From NCBI RefSeq assembly GCF_003610235.1, contig NZ_RAPR01000001.1:496001-560000 (forward strand): a stretch of DNA of 64,000 nt. The letters are read 5' to 3'. Shown here in pieces: positions 41,505 to 49,900 of this stretch. Below the pieces are notes generated by a model, which made no database searches, was not told the DNA's origin, and saw only the letters and a program-made list of their open reading frames with translations. Made by a program: the position numbers and the translations under genes. Each line of letters opens with the position of its first letter. The stretch's first letter is position 1. The DNA is from Catellatospora citrea. GTDB taxonomy: Bacteria; Actinomycetota; Actinomycetes; Mycobacteriales; Micromonosporaceae.

Positions 41505-44500
41505 TCAGGTCGTGCCGGGGAACGCCAGGAACAGGCCGTCGAGCGTGCCCGGTTCGGACCACAACGCGAGCCCACGGATCTCGAGCTTCCAGATGCCGTT
41601 GCCGACCTCGGAGGAGGCGTTGACCCGGTAGGTGGCGCTGATGTTCGAGGCGGTGTCGCCGCTGCTGAACGTCGCCAGCGGGTAGGCGGTCCCGTCGGGT
41701 GCCAGCAGGGTGAGCCGCAGCCCGGCCCGGCTTTCGACGGTGACGTTGACGGTGACGGCCAGGTTGTTCGGCGCGTTGCCGGGTACGCCCCAGACGGTGA
41801 CCGGGGTGAGCAGCGTGCTGGAGGACAGTGTCGCGGGCGGACCACTGAAGATCTTCGTGCCGGTGGGATTCGGCTCGATCTGGAAGACCTGGCCCGCGGC
41901 TGTGGCCGAGCACGGCAGCGGCATCAGCGCCGCACCGGCTGACATCGAGTTGCCGGTGATGCCGAGGCAGTCACCGTAGTTCGGGACGGTGATGCGGTAA
42001 CCGCGGACCGGCAGCACCACCGGTGTGATCGCCAACTGGGTGTCGAAGAAGTTGAGGGGAAACGGGAGGCCGCCCTGATCGAAGCAGTTCACGTTGTATA
42101 CCCCGACCCCGGTGAAATCGTTGTTGCTGACAGCGACGCACCCGGTGCCGTAGGTCGGGTGGAAGGTGCGGATGGCGTAGGCCGTCGGAGACAGCGGCTC
42201 GATCGACGGGCTGGGCAGCACCGTCGGGCAGGCCTTCTGCACCAGCGTGCCGTCGGAGTTCTCCCCGACGCACAGTCCCGAGTGGGCCAGCTTGAGCCGC
42301 ACCGCGCCGTACGGCGCGGCGTCGGGGAAGCCTCCGATGGTCAGGACCTCGGCGGCCGTGGCGGCCCGGTTGAAGACCGTGACATCGTCGACCCGGCCGT
42401 TCCAGTAGCCGGTGTACGCGCCGCCTCTGCGCCAGCGGCCTACCTGGACGGCACCGCCCGCCTGCCACGTCGAGGTGTGGGAGACCGTGGTCTCCAGCTG
42501 CCCGTTGACATAGAGCCGCAGCTGGCCGGCGGTCGCGTCGTAGACACCGGCGAGGTGGGTCCACCGCCCGGTCGCGGGAGTCGAGGTCGAGGTCGCCGAC
42601 ACCTCGGACGATCCGGTCGTGTCGGCCCTGTGCATCATCACCCGCCACCGGCCGGCGCTCGACGAGTAGCCCAGCGTCACCCCGGTCGCGTTGACGCCGT
42701 CCTGGCTGACCGCGGAGGTCGTGCCGCCGGCCGCGTCAAGGCGTACCCAGGCGGCGACGGTGAAGCTCGCGTCGGTCCGCAGCACGGCCGCCGGGGTGGC
42801 GGCGTAGCCGGTGGAACCGTTGAACGCCAGTGCGCCGGCGTTGATCCCGGTCGTCCAGGTGGCTCCCGACGGCGACAGGCGCAGCGTGTTGCCGTTGTTG
42901 AACCCGTCGACGGCCTCGGTGCCGCCGCCGTCGTTGAGCGGCCACTGGCCGCCGTGCGGGTTCAGTCCGGTGATGCCCTGGATCTCGGCGGCGGAGGCGG
43001 CGCGGTCCATGACGCGTACCTCGTCGATGTCCCCGGAGAACCGGCCGGCGACGGCGCCGTTGACCCGCGAGCGGCCCAGCTGCAGTGGCTGGGCGGCGTT
43101 CCAGTCGCTGCGGTGCCCGGTCGTGGCGACCAGGACACCGTCGACGTACAGGCGCAGCTCACCGCGGGTCGCGTCGTAGACCCCGGCGACATGGGTCCAG
43201 AAGTTCGGCAGCGGCGCCTGTTTGCCGTACGCGACGGCGACGGTGTTGTCGGTGGCGCTGTCCTGGCGGGCCATGGCGAGTTCCCAGCGCCGGTTGGTGG
43301 CGTTGAGCCGCAGGTCGAAACCGCTGTCGGCCACGCCGTCCTGGCTCAGGACCGTCTGGCTGACGTCGGTGCGGGTGGTGCGCACCCACGCCATCGCGGT
43401 GAAGCTGCTGTCGGTTCGCACGACCGCGGTCGAGGTGTACGCCTCGTCGTTGACGCCGTCGAAGCGCAGCGCGCCGCCGCGGTGCCCGGCCGACCAGGCC
43501 GGACCGGCCAGGGCGAGGGTGTGTCCGTTGCCGGTGCCGTCGGCGCTGACGGCGCCGGTGCCCTCGTCGAGCTCGTAGCGTGCCTGCGGGGCGTAGCTGT
43601 CGCCGTTCATCGTGCTGCGGATCTCGGCGTCGGGCATCACGCGGTCGACGATCCGGACGTCGTCGAGGTCACCCGGCCAGAAGCCGAGCGGCGAGCCGTC
43701 GCTGCGCCACCGTCCGAGTTGCAGCGCACCGCCGGCCCGCCACCGGGTCGTGCTCGGCGTTCGGGCGGCGAGCTGGCCGTCGACGTAGAGGCGCAGCTCG
43801 GCTGCTTCGGCGTCGTAGACCCCGGCGAGGTGGACCCAGACTCCGGTCTGGGCCGGGACGGGGTACAGCGCGCGGTCCGCGTCGTTCGGGCCGGTGGGGG
43901 TGTCGGTCGCGTTCATGGTGAAGGTCCAGCCGCGCGGGGCGGCGGAGTAGCCGAGCATGAAGCCGCTGTCATGGGTGCCGTCCTGGCTCGCGGCGGCGAC
44001 GGTGGTGTCGGCGCGGTCGAGTTTGGCCCAGGCGGTCACGGTGAAGCTGGCGTCGGTGCGGACCACGGGACCGGCGGTGAAGGCGTGCCCGCCGGTCCCG
44101 TCGAGGCGCAGCCCGCCGCCGTGCCTGCCGGCTGCGGTGAAGGCCGCGCCGTCGGCCAGCGCGACCGCGTTGCCGTTGCCGGAGGAGTCGCTCCCGACGG
44201 TGCCGGTGCCCTCGTCGAGCTGCCAGGCGCCCTCTGGGCCGAACAGCTCGCCCTGCATCTCCTCCCCGATCTTGCGGGGGGCGGCGGCGAAGTCGAACAC
44301 CTTCACCTCGGTGATGTCGCCGAGCCACGGCACGGTGCAGTTCCCCGCGGTACGCCGGCAGCCCAGCGTCAGCGGGCCGGTGGCGTTCCACCGCGTGCCG
44401 CGGGTGGCGCTGCCGGCGTTCCTGCCGTTGACGTAGAGGTGGATCCGGCCGGTGTCGGCGTCGAAGACCCCCGCGAGGTGGGTCCAGATGCCGGGCTGGG

Positions 44501-46940
44501 CGGCGGTGTCGGACAGGACGGTCTCGACGGCGGCGCCGTCGGCGTCGCTGACCGGCAACTGGAACGCCCACCTGCGCGAGGTCCGGTCGTAGCGCAGCTC
44601 GTAACCGGTGTTGCGGGCGCCCGCACCGGCCACCGCGGCGGCCGAGGCGCCGTCGTCGCTGAGCCGCAGCCAGGCCATCACGGTGAAACCGGCGTCGCTG
44701 GCCACCACCGGACCGGCCGTGGTGGCACGCGCGGGCAGCCCCGCGAAGCGCAGCGCACCGCCCTGCCGGCCCTCGGTCCAGGTGGCGCCGCCGGCGAGGG
44801 TGACGTCGTGGTAGACGCCGCTGCCGCCGGCCCAGTCGTAGGCGGTGTCCCCGGAGCCCTCATAGAAGGGCAGCCACATCATCGCCGGGTTGAGCGGGTT
44901 GGCGGCGAACGAGTAGGTGCGCGGCGGACCGGGATTGCCCGCCCGGTCGAGACTGACCACGGTCAGGAAGTTGCCCCAGTCCCGGTCCGGCGCGATCGAC
45001 ACGGTCGCCGACCCGCCGAGCGTGCCCGCTTCGACCCGGACCGACGGGGTGTCGCTGTTGAGGCCGTAGCGGTAGGCCGTCACGTCGGAGACCCCGGCGG
45101 CGCCGAAGGTGAAGGTGCCCGGCTGGTCCTGCCGCCCGGCGGTGGTGTTCTCCGGATAGCTGGTCGACGCGACGGTCGGCGCCGCCGTCGGCGGGGTGGT
45201 GTCGATGCGGACGTTGCACCAGGGCGACCACGGACCGGCGTCGACCCCGTCGTGGGCCTGGACCCGCCACGCGTAGCCGGCGTTGTCGGCGAACGCCCCG
45301 GCCGGCACGTCGGCGGCGAACCGGTTGCCGGGCGCGGTGAACTCCGTGGTCTTGGAACCGATCACGGAGGCACCGCCCGCGGTCGCCCACTGGAACACTC
45401 CCCGGACCTGCTGGCCGAGATCTCCCCCGTCGGCGTCGTCGAGCTGCGCCTCCAGGTGCGGGGTAGCCGTCGACAGGTAGAGGTCGCCGGTGGCCGGGCA
45501 GGTCAGCGACGACTGGGTACGCAGCCGGCTGGGCGCGCCGGGCACGGTGTTGTACACGACCACGAGCGCGGGGTTGGTGTCGAAGGTCTTCGCGCCGTGG
45601 CACTGATAGCTCTCGCAGGCGCGCAGCGCGACGGTCGCGGTCGTCGCGCCGGCCGCCGCCGCGTCGACGACGGCGGGTGTGGCGTCGAACTCGATCTCAC
45701 CGGGTTCGGCGCAGGTGGAGGTGATCGCGTTGCTGCCCTTCGCCGAGCTGACCGTACCCAGCTCACGGATCATGGCCGGTGCGTTGTTCCAGGTCGTCGT
45801 CGCAGTGAGCGGCCCGGTCTGCCACAGCGACACCGTCTCCGGGGTGCACGAGTAGGCCCACTTCTGCAGGATCCGGAAGGTGGCCGAGATGATGTGCTTG
45901 CCGGCCATCAGTGCGGTGTTCATCTCGAAGTAGGACCGGAACCGGTCGGTGTCGGACACGTCCTTCGGGTCGTGGCCGACCCGGGCGCTGACGGTGGTGG
46001 AGTCGTACCAGCCGGTGTGGTTCGGCAGGTCGGAGGAGGCCATCGTCCAGTGCAGCCGCCCGGCGTTGAACGCCGGGTCGAGGTAGAGCGGAAAGCTGGC
46101 GGCCGGACTGCGCAGCAGCGCCGGATCCGGCACCACGGTGAGAGTCCGCCCGTCGAACGACTGCCGCATCGGCAGCCGCCGCGCCCGCTCGCCGGGGCCG
46201 TGCCGGTCAGCGGTCGCGCCGGAGGACTCCCACATCCAGGGCTGCACACCGGTCACGGCCCGCTTGCCGGCCGCCGTCGTCGCGGTGATGTTTCCGGCCG
46301 CGTCGCGCCCCAGGGACAGACCGGTGCCCTTCAGCGCGAACCGCAGCGCCGACAGCGCCTGCTGCCGCGCCGCCTGCGGCGTCTTCACCACCAGCACCTC
46401 GCCGTAGCCGGTCGCCGTGGCCCGGACCACCAGGTCCACGCCCGGCAGCACCTCGGGGTAGGTCGCGGTGTCGGCCGCGAGCACCGGTGCGGGCAGCCGC
46501 CCCGGCCAGCCCAGGGTCAGCGTGCCGCCGTCGCGCCGCAAGGTCGCCAGCGGCCCGTCGCCGCCGGCGGAGAAGACCATGTCGGCGGCGGCGGCCACCG
46601 GTGCGATCGTGCCGTCCAGGCGTCGGGCCAGGGTCGTGTCGACCGGCACCCAGCCCTGGCCGCGGCGTACCCGCACCGGCTCGCGGTGCGCCACGGCGGT
46701 GAAGGTGCCGTCGGGATTCGCCGTCACCTGGACGTCCTCCGAGGTCAACGCGGTCACCTCAACCGGCCGGCCGGACCTTGCGGCCAGCGCGGAGGCGCTG
46801 TTCTCCGTCGGCGTCGACGGCGCCGGGGTGCCCGCCTGCCGGGCGGCCGCGGGCGGCGCGGCCTGGCCCGCCGTGGCGGAGGGCACCGTCAGCCCGGCCG
46901 CCAGGACGACCACGGCCATGATCGATCGCGTGGCACTCAT
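41505..46940 (-). CDS. Giant secreted multi-LamG protein with DNRLRE, ricin-like and P domains
   Basis: The protein has 1811 residues; ATG 46940 shares its A with the TGA of the upstream RHS gene (TGATG), so translation is coupled. Signal peptide about 1-28. A folded region about 40-290 is followed by a DNRLRE-type domain (about 290-470, DRFRSYFEMNTALMAGKHI, TTTWNNAP), a fibronectin-like stretch (about 470-680), four LamG jelly-roll domains (about 685-900, 903-1115, 1119-1325, 1330-1535; each with WTHLAGVYDA and LYVNGQ/LYVDG), a ricin-like region (about 1540-1690) and a C-terminal P/Homo-B domain (about 1700-1811, LRLTLLAPDGTAYPL). No catalytic motif. It is an extracellular carbohydrate- or matrix-binding protein, presumably the partner of the RHS protein. 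Confidence 0.92.
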   Translation of the reverse strand: MSATRSIMAVVVLAAGLTVPSATAGQAAPPAAARQAGTPAPSTPTENSASALAARSGRPVEVTALTSEDVQVTANPDGTFTAVAHREPVRVRRGQGWVPVDTTLARRLDGTIAPVAAAADMVFSAGGDGPLATLRRDGGTLTLGWPGRLPAPVLAADTATYPEVLPGVDLVVRATATGYGEVLVVKTPQAARQQALSALRFALKGTGLSLGRDAAGNITATTAAGKRAVTGVQPWMWESSGATADRHGPGERARRLPMRQSFDGRTLTVVPDPALLRSPAASFPLYLDPAFNAGRLHWTMASSDLPNHTGWYDSTTVSARVGHDPKDVSDTDRFRSYFEMNTALMAGKHIISATFRILQKWAYSCTPETVSLWQTGPLTATTTWNNAPAMIRELGTVSSAKGSNAITSTCAEPGEIEFDATPAVVDAAAAGATTATVALRACESYQCHGAKTFDTNPALVVVYNTVPGAPSRLRTQSSLTCPATGDLYLSTATPHLEAQLDDADGGDLGQQVRGVFQWATAGGASVIGSKTTEFTAPGNRFAADVPAGAFADNAGYAWRVQAHDGVDAGPWSPWCNVRIDTTPPTAAPTVASTSYPENTTAGRQDQPGTFTFGAAGVSDVTAYRYGLNSDTPSVRVEAGTLGGSATVSIAPDRDWGNFLTVVSLDRAGNPGPPRTYSFAANPLNPAMMWLPFYEGSGDTAYDWAGGSGVYHDVTLAGGATWTEGRQGGALRFAGLPARATTAGPVVASDAGFTVMAWLRLSDDGASAAAVAGAGARNTGYELRYDRTSRRWAFQLPVSDADGAAVETVLSDTAAQPGIWTHLAGVFDADTGRIHLYVNGRNAGSATRGTRWNATGPLTLGCRRTAGNCTVPWLGDITEVKVFDFAAAPRKIGEEMQGELFGPEGAWQLDEGTGTVGSDSSGNGNAVALADGAAFTAAGRHGGGLRLDGTGGHAFTAGPVVRTDASFTVTAWAKLDRADTTVAAASQDGTHDSGFMLGYSAAPRGWTFTMNATDTPTGPNDADRALYPVPAQTGVWVHLAGVYDAEAAELRLYVDGQLAARTPSTTRWRAGGALQLGRWRSDGSPLGFWPGDLDDVRIVDRVMPDAEIRSTMNGDSYAPQARYELDEGTGAVSADGTGNGHTLALAGPAWSAGHRGGALRFDGVNDEAYTSTAVVRTDSSFTAMAWVRTTRTDVSQTVLSQDGVADSGFDLRLNATNRRWELAMARQDSATDNTVAVAYGKQAPLPNFWTHVAGVYDATRGELRLYVDGVLVATTGHRSDWNAAQPLQLGRSRVNGAVAGRFSGDIDEVRVMDRAASAAEIQGITGLNPHGGQWPLNDGGGTEAVDGFNNGNTLRLSPSGATWTTGINAGALAFNGSTGYAATPAAVLRTDASFTVAAWVRLDAAGGTTSAVSQDGVNATGVTLGYSSSAGRWRVMMHRADTTGSSEVSATSTSTPATGRWTHLAGVYDATAGQLRLYVNGQLETTVSHTSTWQAGGAVQVGRWRRGGAYTGYWNGRVDDVTVFNRAATAAEVLTIGGFPDAAPYGAVRLKLAHSGLCVGENSDGTLVQKACPTVLPSPSIEPLSPTAYAIRTFHPTYGTGCVAVSNNDFTGVGVYNVNCFDQGGLPFPLNFFDTQLAITPVVLPVRGYRITVPNYGDCLGITGNSMSAGAALMPLPCSATAAGQVFQIEPNPTGTKIFSGPPATLSSSTLLTPVTVWGVPGNAPNNLAVTVNVTVESRAGLRLTLLAPDGTAYPLATFSSGDTASNISATYRVNASSEVGNGIWKLEIRGLALWSEPGTLDGLFLAFPGTT
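42330..44895 (-). repeat. Four tandem LamG-coding repeats of about 640 bp
   Basis: Each unit encodes the opening Y/WxLDEGTG or similar, then NGN, GGALRFDG, RTDASFTV.AWV, SQDG...GF.L.Y, WTHLAGVYDA...LRLYV(N/D)G, GRWR...G.DDVR..(N/D)R. Units two to four are closer to each other than to the first. Edges approximate. Confidence 0.8.
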
Positions 46941-49900
46941 CAGCACACCCCGTTGCGGCAGATCCGAATGGTGTCGGTGACACCGACGACGACGTCCAGT
47001 TGCCTGCGCCGGAGCGGCCCCGTGATGTTCAGCCCGGTGAGGTCTTTCGGGGTGGGCGGGATGTCGGCGTAGTCGAGGTTGACCTCCGGGCTGTAGCCCT
47101 TGCTCGGCTCCTCGGGCAGTTTCACCCACGGCCGGGCGTCCAGGCACTGGTCCCAGCCGTCACAACCGCGCTTCTCCCAGCCGGCGGGCGGATTCTCCCC
47201 GCCGACCCCCGTCGACGCGGGGGCCGCGGGCACCGGCCGCAGCAGCGCCTCGATGAGCCAGCGCGGCCCGGCCGCAAGGACGCCGGCGCAGCCGTCCGGC
47301 CGGCCGCAGCCCGACCCGGCCTGCCCCGCCGGGAAGGCCGCGCCGACCGGTGCCTGTTTGTGCCACACCGGCTGCGGCACCGACCAGGGCAGCCAGAACG
47401 GCGAGGTGCTCAGCCGGGCCCGGCGGCCGTCGGCGTCGCGGTAGCTGACCGGGCTGTTGTTGGCGTAGGCGTAGGCGTTGAGCTGCTGCGGGTCGGATTC
47501 GTCGGAGACCGGGTCGGCCGACAGGAACCGGCCCGTCGCCGGGTCCAGGTCGCGGGCGCCGAGGTTGATCAGACCGGTCGGGTCCGCGGTGCCGCCGACG
47601 AAGCCGCGGGCACCTGCCCAGCCGCCGACCGGCGTGCCCCGGCCGCTGCCGAACGGGGCGACGAATCGCCGGACCACGGTCAGCGACGTCGCGTCGACCC
47701 CCGCTGTGGCAGTGCCGTTGCTGTCACCGAACTGCCAGGTCAGCACCGCGCCGACCCGGACGGCGACGGTGGTCCCGGCGTAGTCGTAGTAGCGGGTGCC
47801 GGTGACCGGACCGGTGGCGCCGGCCCGGCGTACCTCGGTGCCGTCGAGGTAGAGCGTGGCGGAGCCGTCGGCGTCGGTGCGCAGCAGCCGCCCGCCGTCG
47901 GCGTCGGCGAGGAAGGCGGTCGTCGCCGAGCCTGCGGTGACCGATGCCAGCTCGCCCTCCACGTCCCAGTTCAGGGTCTGCTCGCCGCCCGCGACGCCGC
48001 GGCCGGTGGTGTTGCCCGCCGCGTCCACCGTGAACGTGTCGGTACGCGTGATCCCCGGACCCGCCACCGCCACCGATCGCAGGGTGTGCGGCTGCGCCGC
48101 CCCCGCCGCCGGATAGGTGTAGACCGCGGTGGTGTCGCCGGTGGCCGCGTGCGCCACCTCGGTGCGTCGGTTGCCGGTCTGGTCGTAGGTGTAGCTGCTC
48201 CAATAGGGAGCCACGGTGCCCAGCGCCGCCGTCGACGGGTGCTGCGCGCAGGCGTCGGTCGCCGTCCACGCGTCGGTCACCCGCCTCAGGTGGTCGTAGC
48301 GCAGGCACTGCGTGTCACCGGTGGCGGCGTCGGTGAGGCGGGTGACGTTGCCGGCCGCGTCGTAGCGGTAGCCGAGGTCGGCGACCGTCACCGGCGACGC
48401 CCCGGTGGTCTTGACCGTGACCTGCGCGATCCGGCGGGTGGCGGTGTCGTGGACCGTGTCCTGGGTGAGCTGGCGCGGGCTGGTGCCGTACACGGTCCGG
48501 GCGACCTCGCCGTACTCGTTGTAGGTGGTCGTGGCGTAGCCGACGGCGCCGGTGAGCTGACCGACGCTGTTGTAGGCGTAGCGCAGGGTCTCCGCCGCCA
48601 GGGTGCCCGCGGCCGGCACGCTGCGCGTGAGCACCTGGTCTGCTTCGGTGTAGGTGTATCCGCTCACGTAGGTGCCCGCCAGGCCCGCCACGTCCGGCTC
48701 ACCCGGCGGGATCGTCACCGCCGACGAGGTGACCCGGCCACGGCTGTCGTAGGCGGTGACGGCGCTGGTGTAGGCCGTGCCGCCGCGGTAGCGGATCGAC
48801 GCGGCGGGCAGTCCCGTGCCGTTGGTCGCGGTGTCGTAGGTCCACTCGGCCAGCTTGGTGCCGGTGACGCTGTCGGCGTGGCGGGCGGTCTGCCTGCCGA
48901 GCGCGTCGTAGGTCAGGGCCACCGTCCGTCCTCGCGCGTCGGTGCTGGTCAGCACATTTCCAGCGGCGTCGAAGGTGCGGATGGTGGTGCCGGTGTCGGG
49001 CAGCTCGGTGCTCGTCTCCCGGCCGAGCAGGTCGTAGCTGTGCCGGATGGTGTTGCCCGCGGGATCGGTCATCGTGGCCGGCAGCCCCGAGCGGGTGTAG
49101 GTGTAGCTGGTGGTGTCGTAGGCGCCGGTCGGCGTACCCGACTGATACTGGCGTAGCTCGACGACGCGGCCCTGAGCATCAGTGCGGCGCCGGGTCGCGG
49201 TCTCGCCCGCGGGTGGAGTCACCGCCTCCCAGTCACCGCCGTAGGCGGTGGTGCTGCGGTAGAGCTCGGCGTTGAGCGAGCTGAGGATCTGCGCGGTGAC
49301 GCGGCCGGCGCCGTCGTACTCGGTGCGGGTGCGCGCGGCGAGCGCGGCCGGGTCGGCGACGACGAACAGACTCGGCGACGCGGCCGCCGAGTTCGGGTAG
49401 GGCCGGTGCGTGCCGCTGACCCGGCCCTGGCTGTCGTAGAACGTGTCGGTCAGGACACGGCCGCCCGAGGCGCCCGCCGGCTGCTGGGTCTGCCGGGCCC
49501 GTAGGAAGCCGTCGAAGATCTCGTACCCGGTCCGGTAGGTGCCCGTGCCGGTGCCCTGCAGCTGCCGTGTGGTGACCACCGAGGGAGTGGCGGCGGTGCC
49601 GCTGTAGGAGTAGGCGAGGTTCGCGTTGGCGCTGGTGGCCCTGCCCGGCAGCCATACCGACACCAGTCGTCCCAGGGCGTCGTGGGCGGTGGCGGTGACG
49701 CCGCCCGCGGCACTCGTCCGGGTCAGCGGCGTTCCCCGCCGCGGCTCGTAGGTGGTGACGCTGACGTGTCCCTTCGGGTTGGTGATCGTGACGGCCGTGA
49801 CCGGTCCGCCCGCCGCCGGGGTGTAGGCGGTGCGGGTGAGGCCGCCGAGCGCGTCGTAGGCGTCCAGCGTCCGCCCGTGCTGGTCGGCGGTGCGGCGGGA

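Noticed and set aside
42159..47072. 1637-residue plus-strand frame opposite the LamG gene
   Set aside because: Composition is Val/Gly/Arg/His repeats produced by antisense reading of a high-GC gene; the opposite strand has signal peptide and domains.
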